This document shows, in pieces, positions 1 to 8,436 of a stretch of DNA of 64,000 bases. The stretch is from Bradyrhizobiaceae bacterium Ga0074131 (GTDB taxonomy: Bacteria; Pseudomonadota; Alphaproteobacteria; Rhizobiales; Xanthobacteraceae): the NCBI GenBank assembly GCA_001464035.1, contig LNEC01000017.1, positions 310,001 to 374,000 on the forward strand, written 5' to 3'. A model generated the notes under the pieces. That model ran no database searches, was not told where the DNA came from, and saw nothing but the letters and a program-made list of their open reading frames with translations. The translations under genes and the position numbers were made by a program. Every line of letters begins with the position of its first letter. Position 1 is the stretch's first letter.

Positions 1-110
1 ACGGCGGCGCAGTCATTGCAATCATTCCAAAGCCATAATATGGGCCATCCCGGCAATGAGCAACCTCGCCCTTGGGCATGGCCCGATACGACTTGGCGGG
101 ATTTTGCGAC

Positions 111-557
111 TCAGCCCTGCACCGCCTTGGCGAAATTGGCGAAAAATTCATCGGCCAGCTTCTTGGCCGATCCGTTGATCAGGCGCTGGCCGAGCTGGGC
201 CAGCTTGCCGCCGATCTGGGCCTCGACATTGTAGGTCAGCAGCGTGCCGCCGTCCTTGTCGGCCAGCGCCACGGTGGCGCCGCCCTTGGCGAAGCCGGCG
301 ACCCCGCCCTCGCCTTCGCCCGATATCCGGTAGCCGTTCGGCGGATCGAGATCGCTCAGCGTCACCCGCCCCTTGAAGCGGGCCGAGACCGGGCCGACCT
401 TCATCTTGGCGACCGCCCGAAAACCGTTGTCGTCGGTTTTCTCCAGCTCCTCGCAGCCGGGGATGCAGACCTTCAGCACTTCCGGGTCGTTCAATTTGGT
501 CCACACGGCCTCGCGCGACGCCGCAAGCTGGACTTCGCCGTTCATGGTCATGGCCAT
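111..557 (-). CDS. CoxG-like SRPBCC-fold protein (carbon monoxide dehydrogenase subunit G family)
   Basis: This 148-residue protein matches the CoxG/SRPBCC family along its length: an N-terminal strand with the ASREAVWTKLNDPEVLKVCIPG type motif (residues 13-34), a central VGPVSARFKGRV strand, and the C-terminal helix that closes the fold. Family members recruit CO dehydrogenase-type molybdoenzymes to the membrane or bind hydrophobic ligands. No coxMSL genes are adjacent, so its partner is unknown. A GGGAGG ribosome-binding site lies 8 bases before the ATG at 557. It is divergent from the enol-lactonase gene. The family call is firm; the role is open. Confidence 0.85.
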   Translation of the reverse strand: MAMTMNGEVQLAASREAVWTKLNDPEVLKVCIPGCEELEKTDDNGFRAVAKMKVGPVSARFKGRVTLSDLDPPNGYRISGEGEGGVAGFAKGGATVALADKDGGTLLTYNVEAQIGGKLAQLGQRLINGSAKKLADEFFANFAKAVQG

Positions 558-741
558 CGTGGAGCCTCCCGGATCGCTTCGCCGTTATCCCCAAGTAAAG
601 CACGTCAGGTCCAAAAGAAAGGGCGGTGATGGGCCTTCGGCGCTGCTAATTCGCGGCGCAGCAGGCTTGGCACCCCAGCTTTGGGATTGGCGGAGTCAGG
701 CCGGAAATGGTTAGGTCGCGCGCCATGACGAGGACCTCGAG

Positions 742-1524
742 ATGCCGATGATCGATGCCGACGGTTGCCTGCTCAACGTGTCAGTCGAAGGCCGCGACGG
801 CGGGCCGACCCTGATGCTGTCGAATTCGCTGGGCTGCACGATGCAGATGTGGGAGCCGCAGATGAAGGCGCTCACCCCGCTGTTTCGGGTGATCCGCTAT
901 GACCGGCGCGGCCATGGCAAATCCAGCGTGCCGCCGGGGCCCTATTCCATGGAGCGGTTTGGCCGCGACGTGCTGGCGATCCTCGATGACCTCAACATCG
1001 AGAAGGTGCACTGGTGCGGGCTGTCGATGGGCGGCATGGTCGGACAATGGCTGGGCGCCAACGCGCCGGAGCGGTTCGGCAAGATCATTCTGTCCAACAC
1101 CGCCTGCCAGTATCCCGATCCGACCAACTGGCACAACCGCATCAAGGCGGTGCAGGAAGGCGGCATCGCCGCGGTCGCCGATACCGTCATCGCGGGCTGG
1201 CTGACCGCCGACTTTCGCGAACGCGAACCGCAGATTACGGCAAACCTGAAGGCCATGCTGCTCGCCACCCCCGTGCAGGGCTATCTCGCCTGCTGCGAGG
1301 CGCTCAGCACGCTCGACCAGCGCGCGCTGCTGCCGAAGATCAAGAGCCCGACGCTGGTGATTGCCGGGCGGCACGACATGTCGACCCCGGTCGCATCAGG
1401 CGAATTCATCCGCAGCCAGATTCCGGGCGCCGCTTTGACGATCCTCGACGCCGCGCACATTTCAAACATCGAGCAGCCGCACGCCTTCACCGACGCCGTG
1501 GTCGGTTTCCTGACGCAGCGCTAG
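742..1524 (+). CDS. pcaD: 3-oxoadipate enol-lactonase (alpha/beta hydrolase)
   Basis: A 260-residue alpha/beta hydrolase. The nucleophile elbow GLSMGG puts Ser95 in place, Asp212 sits in GRHDMSTP and His239 in DAAHIS, completing the triad. The N-terminal pattern (LMLSNSLGCTMQMW, then YDRRGHGKS) is typical of PcaD, which hydrolyses 3-oxoadipate enol-lactone to 3-oxoadipate in the beta-ketoadipate pathway. No other pca genes are next to it, so it is either an orphan that serves a pathway encoded elsewhere or a paralogue with another ester substrate. The start at 742 has GAGG upstream. A second in-frame ATG lies two codons later. Confidence 0.85.
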   Translation: MPMIDADGCLLNVSVEGRDGGPTLMLSNSLGCTMQMWEPQMKALTPLFRVIRYDRRGHGKSSVPPGPYSMERFGRDVLAILDDLNIEKVHWCGLSMGGMVGQWLGANAPERFGKIILSNTACQYPDPTNWHNRIKAVQEGGIAAVADTVIAGWLTADFREREPQITANLKAMLLATPVQGYLACCEALSTLDQRALLPKIKSPTLVIAGRHDMSTPVASGEFIRSQIPGAALTILDAAHISNIEQPHAFTDAVVGFLTQR

Positions 1525-1591
1525 GCATCGCGTCTTTTCCAGCTCTGTTCCCGGAGTGTGCCCTGGTTTTCGCAACTTGTGTGCGGCAAGT

Positions 1592-3091
1592 TCATTGTGT
1601 CGCACCGGCCCCGGAACGACAAGCGGAACCAAACTGCACGAGGCCTTCTCCGTAGACGATATCCTTTCCGGGGTCGCCGAGATCAATCGCCTGGCTAACA
1701 AGCGCAGCAACGCGGCCTTCCAGAGCGTTCGCGGCATCGAGATCATCGGTGCGTGGGCCTGCTGCCTCGGCGAGCCGGGTCGGCTTCCCCAGATGGGCCA
1801 GAGCCAGTCGCGCGGCGATGAATGGGGCGGCAAACGAGGTGCCGGTGTGTTGTCGCAGCTTCCCGTCACGGTCGCGAAGAGCAAGGTCGACGCCGGGGGC
1901 GGCAAGTCGGATATGTGGTCCACGAACCGCCCGCTTGTAGACGACGAGATTCTTGTCAACCGCGGTTGCCGCGATCGCCCAGGGGTAAGCTGCAGGATAT
2001 CGCGGTTTGACGGTCGCGCCGTCATTGCCGCTCGCGGCGACCACGATGACGCCTCGCGCCTGCGCGCGCTTTCCCTCCGCGTCCAGAACCTCGTTTGACG
2101 ACCCCGACAGACTTAGATTGATGACCGCAACATCGCGCTCCACCAAAGCATCCATCGCGGACACCAGATCGAACGTGTCGATCTGGTCCACGCCGTTGCG
2201 CGAATGGAACGCATCGACCGCCACGATCCGGGCCTTCGGCGTCAGTCCCGGAAAGACTCCGTCGCCAAGCAAGAGCGTCGCGACCGCCGTTCCGTGGCGC
2301 TTGCTCGACGGCTGTCGGTCGGCCGCGCGCTGTGTGATCACCTCTAGTCGCTTGCTCGCCAGCCCTGTGTGATCCGAATCGATACCCGTATCCACCAACC
2401 CGATGGCGCCCAGGTCAGCGCAATTTTCCGGCAACGGCCAGTTCACGCTCACCAATGGGTCGAGGAAAGCATTGCGCTGCGTTGACCGGCCGCCCTGCAT
2501 CCGAAATCGCTGTTGGTATAAGGCGTTCTCATCGACAGGCCGTCCCGGCGCGATCTCACGCAATGATGCCAGCGCGCGTTGTTTGGAAATCCGGCCAGGC
2601 GCAGCGACGCGCAGCAGAGAACCTCTGTCGCCGCTTAAGGAGCGTTCGGCGACGACGCGAAACCCGCGGTCGCGCAGTGCCTGGGTTTGAGCAGCCTCGA
2701 TTCCGGATAGCACATATTCACGCGCGTTCGCGCGCGCCCTCGCGGTACGACGGGGTCTTTGATCCCACGGCATGGTGAACCGAAAACCGCGAAACGGCGA
2801 GAACTGTCTCGAACCGCTACCGCCCCAACTGCCGCCCATCGGGGGGCCTCCGCCACCAGCGCCACCCCCATCGCCGCCACCACCACCGCCATCACCGCCG
2901 CCGCCCCCGCCATCACCGCCGCCACCGCCACCATCATCGGCGAATGCGGGGGGGAACAGCGCAGGGTGCGTTGGGGATTGACCGAGTACGGTGAAGCCCA
3001 GAAACAGGCCGACAACAGTTGCGAACGAACGGCAACCAATCCCGGTTCTCATCGGCAGATCACTAGCATTTTTGCACTGTGTCGTCGACAT
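1592..3091 (-). CDS. Secreted S8 family (subtilisin-like) serine protease with Gly/Asp-rich linker
   Basis: A 499-residue subtilase. The catalytic triad reads Asp234 (GLVDTGID), His266 (KRHGTAVA) and Ser419 (GTSFAAP), with the oxyanion Asn356 in AASGNDG. A hydrophobic segment at about residues 20-50 ending PAFA is a likely signal peptide. Residues 53-88 are an unusual run of glycines punctuated by single aspartates (GGGGGGD units), followed by an Arg-rich region and a possible propeptide before the catalytic domain. It lies downstream of an ECF sigma/anti-sigma pair on the same strand, 240 bases after the anti-sigma gene, suggesting it is a target or partner of that system. The start at 3091 has GGAAG upstream; Met14 is an alternative. 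Confidence 0.85.
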   Translation of the reverse strand: MSTTQCKNASDLPMRTGIGCRSFATVVGLFLGFTVLGQSPTHPALFPPAFADDGGGGGGDGGGGGGDGGGGGGDGGGAGGGGPPMGGSWGGSGSRQFSPFRGFRFTMPWDQRPRRTARARANAREYVLSGIEAAQTQALRDRGFRVVAERSLSGDRGSLLRVAAPGRISKQRALASLREIAPGRPVDENALYQQRFRMQGGRSTQRNAFLDPLVSVNWPLPENCADLGAIGLVDTGIDSDHTGLASKRLEVITQRAADRQPSSKRHGTAVATLLLGDGVFPGLTPKARIVAVDAFHSRNGVDQIDTFDLVSAMDALVERDVAVINLSLSGSSNEVLDAEGKRAQARGVIVVAASGNDGATVKPRYPAAYPWAIAATAVDKNLVVYKRAVRGPHIRLAAPGVDLALRDRDGKLRQHTGTSFAAPFIAARLALAHLGKPTRLAEAAGPRTDDLDAANALEGRVAALVSQAIDLGDPGKDIVYGEGLVQFGSACRSGAGATQ

Positions 3092-3331
3092 GTATCAGCT
3101 TCCGATTGTATGAGCGCACGATACACTTGAGGGCGCGCCAGATCGCGGTCATGCTGGCGTCTCGCTTTTGTCACATTCGCTATATTCGCGGTAGGGATGG
3201 CGGGCCTAACGGCGCAGCTGCCCCCCTGCGATCCCTAACGGCCGCGCGAAGGTCTCTATTCCCGGGATTGCTGGAGCCGCGCATCATCGGAGCCCATGCC
3301 CCTGGCCGCCGGATTATATCCCGGCTCGGCG

Positions 3332-4198
3332 CTAAGGCTGCAACAGAGCCTTGCGCTCCGCTTCGCCGGTCAGGATTTCTTTGCCCCCGAGCGCTTCGAT
3401 GAATTGATCCGCTGTCGCGTGGCCGCTCGCCGGCGAGAAGCCCCCGTTCGACGACGAAACCACGACCAGATGCACACGCCAGGCGCGTTCCCGCAGACAG
3501 GCGACCCGTGTCTGCAGCGTTCCGGCGATCGCCGTGGTGAATTCGCGACAGACCGAGCCGTCGTCCATCCCATGCGTGGACACCATGGTGACCTCGGCCG
3601 TCGCCGTTCCCGGGCTGCCCGGGACCTGCCGCGACTCGCCGCTCGCGAGTTGAAACAGCAGTTCTGCTTCGGCAGGCGATACTGCAATGCTGTTGAGCGG
3701 CACATTGTTCGCGACAGTCCTGTCGGGCGCCCGAAGCGCGCCGAGCGCAAAGCCGAGCACGCCTCCCGCGCAAAGCGCGATTGACGCGGCCAACGCCATG
3801 GTCTTGAAGCGATCGGGCCGACGCCAGTTGCGCGAGGCTGGTTCTCGCCGGGCGCCGGCGAGCCTGCGGGCATTGTCCTCACCGGCGCGGTCGACTTCGT
3901 GAGTTGTGGCGGCTTCAGGCGGCGGAGCCTCGGCGGCGCCGAGCGCCCGGGCGCCCCGGCCCGATTCCGACAATGCATTTCCGAGCCTGCGGGCCATGCC
4001 GACAAGATGCTCGGGCATTGCGTCATCGTCGGCGCGTCCGGACGCTCCCGACAAGAGCGCCCGCGATTCCGCGAAAGATGCAAATCGCGCGGCAAGATCG
4101 ATGTCGCGGCCAAGCGCCTCGCGCACGCGGGCGGCCTCCGCGGGTTCGAGTTCGCCGTCTGCCAAAGCCATCAGAGTTTCGTCGGTGATCGCGGTCAT
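3332..4198 (-). CDS. Membrane-anchored anti-sigma factor
   Basis: A 288-residue protein starting with the usual anti-sigma N-terminus (ETLMALADGELEPAEAARVREAL, residues 7-29). A charged, Ala-rich cytoplasmic segment follows, then one transmembrane helix at about 133-155, then a roughly 130-residue outer domain. No HxxxCxxC zinc motif is visible, so it is a zinc-less type. The ATG shares one base with the stop codon of the upstream ECF sigma gene (TGATG), which implies translational coupling and a cognate pair. The outer domain presumably senses an envelope signal; that is inference. Confidence 0.8.
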   Translation of the reverse strand: MTAITDETLMALADGELEPAEAARVREALGRDIDLAARFASFAESRALLSGASGRADDDAMPEHLVGMARRLGNALSESGRGARALGAAEAPPPEAATTHEVDRAGEDNARRLAGARREPASRNWRRPDRFKTMALAASIALCAGGVLGFALGALRAPDRTVANNVPLNSIAVSPAEAELLFQLASGESRQVPGSPGTATAEVTMVSTHGMDDGSVCREFTTAIAGTLQTRVACLRERAWRVHLVVVSSSNGGFSPASGHATADQFIEALGGKEILTGEAERKALLQP

Positions 4199-4722
4199 CA
4201 GGATTTATTCGTGCTGCGGGGGGCTTCGATGATTTGATTGAAATCGAGTCCGGCTGACAGGGCGAGCCTGGCACGTGCCAGGCGGCTCATCACGGTCCCG
4301 ATCGGGGTTTTCAGGCGTTCGGCGGTTTCTCGATAACTCAATTCCTCGACACAAACCGACTGAACGACGGCCTGCTGATCACTCGGCAGAGACGCGAGCA
4401 ACGCCTTGACGTCCGCAAGCATCATGCGGCTTTCAGCCACGGCACGCCCATCGGAATCGGAAAGTTGCTCCGCATCCTCAAGCGCGGTTTGAATTCCCTC
4501 GACCTTCCTGCGCCGGATTTGATCGATCCAGAGATTTCTCATGATTCTGAACAGCCATGCGTCCAGCCGTGTACTCGGCTCCCACAGCGCCTGGGCGCGC
4601 AGCGCGCGCTCAAACGTAGCTTGCACAAGATCATCTGCATCGTGGGCTCGCCCGGTCAGCGAGCGCGCGAACCGGCGAAGACGAGGCAGCAAGGCCACAA
4701 GTTCGTCACCGAAACCGCTCAT
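4198..4722 (-). CDS. ECF-type RNA polymerase sigma factor
   Basis: A 174-residue sigma factor with only regions 2 and 4, the ECF layout. Region 2 shows ARSLTGRAHDADDLVQATFERAL and LFRIMRNLWIDQIRRR; region 4 shows LPSDQQAVVQSVCVEELSYRETAERLKTPIGTVMSRLARAR with its helix-turn-helix. GAGGA precedes the ATG at 4722. It is the first gene of a minus-strand set with its anti-sigma factor and an S8 protease, and is divergent from the RTX gene. It probably controls this set and perhaps the RTX/exporter genes across the shared promoter region, but I could not identify a convincing ECF promoter motif by eye. Confidence 0.9.
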   Translation of the reverse strand: MSGFGDELVALLPRLRRFARSLTGRAHDADDLVQATFERALRAQALWEPSTRLDAWLFRIMRNLWIDQIRRRKVEGIQTALEDAEQLSDSDGRAVAESRMMLADVKALLASLPSDQQAVVQSVCVEELSYRETAERLKTPIGTVMSRLARARLALSAGLDFNQIIEAPRSTNKS

Positions 4723-4988
4723 TCCTCACGTCTCGACGTCGCAAGGACATAACGCGGCGCTCTCTTGTTTATTTCGAAAGCTAAACATCTTTACTTGATT
4801 TACTTATTTGCAGCCGCGTTCCGAAGATCATCGCAGGGTGGCCCGAACCGTGCAAGCCATTTTCGACCGTCCGGGAATAAGCACGGCGGGCTTCCGTTTA
4901 GCTTCGTGTGGCGCGGGAGCGGATCGAACCGTTTCCTGTTGGAGCCGCGGAGAAAGGCCGCATCGCGGCTCAACAACGGGAGTGGTCC

Positions 4989-6140
4989 ATGCGGATCAAT
5001 GGAACTGACTTTGACGACCGGCTGCTCGGCACGAATCTGGCCGATACCATCTTCGGCTTCAAGGGCAACGACATCCTGGAAGGATTCGACGGCAACGATA
5101 CGCTGGATGGCGGCGAAGGCGCCGACGTTCTCTATGGCGACGGCGGTGACGATCGGCTCTACGGCGACAAGGACAATGACGAACTGTTCGGTGGCGCCGG
5201 AAACGATGTCCTTGATGGCGGCGAAGGCAACGATCTGCTCGAAGGTGAGGATGGAAACGATACGCTGACCGGAGGCCAGGGCAACGACACCCTCTATGGC
5301 GGCATCGGCAGCGACAGACTGGATGGCGGCGAAGACAACGACGAACTGTTCGGCGGTGATGGCAATGACATCCTGCTTGGCGGAAAAGGGCAGGACTTCG
5401 TCTTTGGCGGCAGCGGAGCCGATACGCTCTATGGCGGGGAAGACGGCGATCTGGTCGAAGGCGGCGACGGCAATGACGTCCTTTATGGAGAGGACGGCCA
5501 AGACGAAATGTACGGCGGTCTCGGTGACGATCGTCTCGACGGCGGCAAGGACGCCGATCAGCTGTACGGTGGTGATGGCGTCGACACTGTCTTCGGAGGT
5601 TCGGGCGACGACCTGGTTGCCGGTGGATTCGGCAATGACCGCTTGTTCGGCGGCGAAGACAGCGACTGGCTGATCGGCGATGCCGGAAACGACCGGCTTG
5701 TCGGCGATAGCGGCGACGATCGGCTTGACGGCGGTATCGGGGCCGACAACCTCAACGGGGGCATCGGCAGTGACGTGCTGATCGGCGGGCTGGGCCTGGA
5801 TATCCTGACGGGCGGAGCCGATCAGGACCAGTTCGTGCTATCGAACATGGCCGCGGACCGCGACACGATCACCGATTTCCAGATCGGCACCGACAGACTG
5901 CAGATCGACGCGGCCACGTTCGGCGGCGGAACCAGCAGCGGCAATTCGCTCGACGCAAGTCAGCTTGTGGTGTCTTCAGCACCTGTCGCGGCGAATTCCG
6001 GCGTCGGGACGTTCCTGTTTGATACCGACAACGGCATGCTGAGCTGGGATGCCGATGGCGCCGGTGACCAGGGCGCCCAGTGGATTGCGACTCTGCAGGA
6101 TGTTCAGACTCTGAACGTCAACGACTTCCTTATCGTCTGA
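4989..6140 (+). CDS. RTX-type calcium-binding repeat protein (hemolysin-type repeats)
   Basis: A 383-residue protein built almost entirely of GGxGxDxLx nonapeptides from about residue 15 to 285. These form a calcium-binding parallel beta roll. The end resembles the serralysin/RTX tail (DQDQFVLSNMA, then TDFQIGTDRLQI) and finishes with the hydrophobic DFLIV, consistent with a C-terminal type I secretion signal. There is no N-terminal signal peptide and no catalytic domain. I chose the ATG at 4989, which has GGGAG nearby, over an upstream in-frame start at 4908 whose extra 27 residues look non-coding. No HlyB/HlyD-type secretion genes are adjacent; the following genes are MacAB-like. Confidence 0.85.
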   Translation: MRINGTDFDDRLLGTNLADTIFGFKGNDILEGFDGNDTLDGGEGADVLYGDGGDDRLYGDKDNDELFGGAGNDVLDGGEGNDLLEGEDGNDTLTGGQGNDTLYGGIGSDRLDGGEDNDELFGGDGNDILLGGKGQDFVFGGSGADTLYGGEDGDLVEGGDGNDVLYGEDGQDEMYGGLGDDRLDGGKDADQLYGGDGVDTVFGGSGDDLVAGGFGNDRLFGGEDSDWLIGDAGNDRLVGDSGDDRLDGGIGADNLNGGIGSDVLIGGLGLDILTGGADQDQFVLSNMAADRDTITDFQIGTDRLQIDAATFGGGTSSGNSLDASQLVVSSAPVAANSGVGTFLFDTDNGMLSWDADGAGDQGAQWIATLQDVQTLNVNDFLIV

Positions 6141-6151
6141 GTCAGCCTCGG

Positions 6152-6180
6152 GCGGGAAGCGGGTTTCCCCCGCTTCCCGC
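6152..6180 (+). terminator. Strong hairpin after the RTX gene
   Basis: A perfect 12-base-pair inverted repeat (GCGGGAAGCGGG and its complement) separated by a five-base loop, starting 11 bases after the RTX stop codon. There is no clear T-run after it, so it may be a terminator or an mRNA-stabilising hairpin that separates the RTX gene from the exporter genes. Confidence 0.6.
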
Positions 6181-6337
6181 ATCCGCAGGGTCGCAATATG
6201 CCGCAATCTCCATCCGGCCGGTGCAAGCGAAGGCGCGGCAAGTGAGCGACGTCGGCGGCGCAGGTGCTGGGATAAGCTGCCGAGACGTCCATTGAAGGCG
6301 TTGAGGTTCACTTGGAACGTCGGACGGAGCAGCGCTG

Positions 6338-7678
6338 ATGTGGGACACTCCAAAGCTCAACCAGCTTCGCTCGGCGTGGACCGGTACCCGACGCCCGCTC
6401 GCCGAATGGAGCCTCGCCGAACTGCAGCCTCGCAGCATAAGGCGCAGCGTCGCAATCGGCGTGGCGGGAACCGCCATTCTTTCGATCGTGCTCGTGATTG
6501 GCTTCGGCAAGGGAAATGTGTCTCCGCCGATCGACACAAAGTTCGCCGTACAGGCCGCCTTTCGCGGGGATCTCGAGGTCAAGGTTTCTGCCACCGGGAC
6601 CGTGGAACCGGTCAGGATCGTGGAAGTCTCGACTGAACTGTCCGGCACGATCAGCGATATCGCTGTCGACTACAACGACAGGGTCAAGGCGGGGCAACTC
6701 CTCGCATCGCTCGAAGACGCTGTGCCGGCAAGGCAGCTCGCTCGCACCCGGGCCGCGCACGGTTTTGCCGAAGCACGGTTGCGTGAAGCACGCATCAATC
6801 TCGCGCTTGCCGCGAGCGAACAGAACCGGAAGCAACGGCTCGCGGAGCGGCACGCCATCAGCGAGCGCGAACTGGAGGTGGCGGTCGGCGCTTTCATGAA
6901 GGCAACAGCCCAGGTCGAGATACTTGAAGCAGAACTCAGGATCGCTGCCGCGGAGGTCGATATCGCGGCGGCAAACCTCAACAAGACGCGGATCGTCGCA
7001 CCCATCGACGGCGTGGTGCTTCGGCGCAACGTTGAACGCGGCCAGGTGATCGCAGCATCTTTCCAGTCGCCAGTGCTGTTTCGTATCGCAGCCGACCTCA
7101 AGCATATGCAGGTCAAGGTCGATGTCGATGAGGCCGATGCGCTTGCCGTGCGACCGGGACAACCTGCCCTGTTCAAGGCCCAGGCCATGCGCGATCGCAC
7201 CATCCCGGCTGTTGTTGAAAAAATCTACCTTGGTCCCGAGGTCGTGCAGGGCGTCGTTACCTACAAGGCGATTCTCGGCTTCGACAATGACGCGCTTCAG
7301 CTCAAACCCGGCATGACCACCACGACGGACCTCACGGTCGCCCAGCGCCGCAACGTGCTGCTGGTGCCAACCGCTGCGCTGCGATTCGCGCCGCCGGTCG
7401 AGGCTGCCGCCCCCCCACAGCGCGGGCCTGGAGCGATCGCTCACGTGATGAATGCTGCGACCTCGCCCCATTCGGCCGTCGCAGCGACGCCCACCAGCGC
7501 GCGCGGTGCTGAATCTCCCCAGCCCAGCGGTCGGCAGATCTACAAGCTGGTTCGCGGCGTGCCCACATCAGTTCAAGTGCGGATTGGCGAGACCGACGGC
7601 ACCCATAGCGAAATCCTCGACGGCGACATTGCACCAGGCGATAGCATTGTCGTCGACACAGCCGCGGTTCGGCCATGA
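6338..7678 (+). CDS. Periplasmic adaptor (membrane fusion) protein of a MacA-type efflux system
   Basis: A 446-residue HlyD/MacA-family adaptor. One transmembrane helix lies at about residues 37-55. It is followed by the lipoyl/barrel-sandwich half motif (VSATGTVEPVRIVEVSTELSGTI), a helical hairpin at about 125-205 with heptad character, the second half (RIVAPIDGVVLRRNVERGQV) and beta-barrel domains. An Ala/Pro-rich insertion at about 350-400 interrupts the membrane-proximal region. Its stop overlaps the ATPase start (ATGA), so the three genes form an operon. It should link the MacB-like permease to an outer-membrane TolC encoded elsewhere. Confidence 0.88.
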   Translation: MWDTPKLNQLRSAWTGTRRPLAEWSLAELQPRSIRRSVAIGVAGTAILSIVLVIGFGKGNVSPPIDTKFAVQAAFRGDLEVKVSATGTVEPVRIVEVSTELSGTISDIAVDYNDRVKAGQLLASLEDAVPARQLARTRAAHGFAEARLREARINLALAASEQNRKQRLAERHAISERELEVAVGAFMKATAQVEILEAELRIAAAEVDIAAANLNKTRIVAPIDGVVLRRNVERGQVIAASFQSPVLFRIAADLKHMQVKVDVDEADALAVRPGQPALFKAQAMRDRTIPAVVEKIYLGPEVVQGVVTYKAILGFDNDALQLKPGMTTTTDLTVAQRRNVLLVPTAALRFAPPVEAAAPPQRGPGAIAHVMNAATSPHSAVAATPTSARGAESPQPSGRQIYKLVRGVPTSVQVRIGETDGTHSEILDGDIAPGDSIVVDTAAVRP

Positions 7679-8436
7679 GCACCGCCGCCGCTGAAAGCGG
7701 GCCTGGAGGCCACGCCGCAAATGGCGGCATCGAGCCACTGATCCTGTTGGAGAATGTCGCGCGCGTTCACGGCCGCGGATCGGCTTCGGTGAACGCCCTC
7801 GCAGGTGTTGATCTGTCGATCGCATCGGGCGAGTTCGTCGCGGTTGTCGGGCCAAGCGGCTCCGGCAAGTCGACATTCCTCAACATCATCGGCTGTCTCG
7901 ATACACCGTCCAGCGGACGCTATCATTTCAAGGGGATCGATACGGGCGCGCTGGACGCCACGCGCCGGGCGCTGCTGCGGCGAAGCAACATCGGATTCGT
8001 ATTCCAGCGGTTCAATCTCATCAAGCGCACGAGCGCTTTGGACAATGTCGAGCTGCCGCTGCTGTACCAGGGCGTTCCGCGCCGCGTGCGCCGCGCGGCT
8101 GCCCTGGCAGCCCTGATATCGGTCGGCTTGGCCGGACGCCAGCACCACACCCCGGACCAGCTCTCCGGCGGCCAGCAGCAACGCGTCGCGATCGCCCGCG
8201 CCCTGGTGGTCCGGCCCGACCTGTTGATCGCCGACGAGCCGACAGGCGCACTCGACAGCGCGACGGGTGCCGACATCCTGCACCTGCTGAAGCAACTCAA
8301 TCGCGAAGAAGGCACTACGATCGTCATGGTCACTCATGACCCTTCAATCGCCGCGCACGCGCGCCGCACCATTCGCTTCGCCGACGGCCGCATCCGGCAA
8401 GGACCATTCGATGGAGGATGCAGTCATGGCCTATGA
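7675..8436 (+). CDS. MacB-type ABC transporter ATPase
   Basis: A 253-residue nucleotide-binding protein. The Walker A motif GPSGSGKST is at residues 59-67, then the Q-loop in FVFQRFNLI, the signature LSGGQQQR, Walker [14 protein letters not shown] and the H-loop MVTHD. The pattern [20 protein letters not shown] is typical of the MacB/LolD/FtsE group that drives mechanotransmission rather than transport through the membrane. Its ATG overlaps the adaptor stop by four bases, and its end overlaps the permease start by 11 bases. In canonical MacB the ATPase is fused to the permease; here they are separate. Confidence 0.92.
   Translation: MSTAAAESGPGGHAANGGIEPLILLENVARVHGRGSASVNALAGVDLSIASGEFVAVVGPSGSGKSTFLNIIGCLDTPSSGRYHFKGIDTGALDATRRALLRRSNIGFVFQRFNLIKRTSALDNVELPLLYQGVPRRVRRAAALAALISVGLAGRQHHTPDQLSGGQQQRVAIARALVVRPDLLIADEPTGALDSATGADILHLLKQLNREEGTTIVMVTHDPSIAAHARRTIRFADGRIRQGPFDGGCSHGL

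Noticed and set aside
2772..2981. A proline-rich frame opposite the protease linker
   Set aside because: It is the mirror of the Gly/Asp codons of the protease linker; the protease has a signal peptide and a full catalytic triad, the antisense frame has nothing.
4800..5501. A 233-codon frame antisense to the RTX gene
   Set aside because: Shadow of the nonapeptide repeat; the plus-strand frame shows the conserved calcium-binding pattern.
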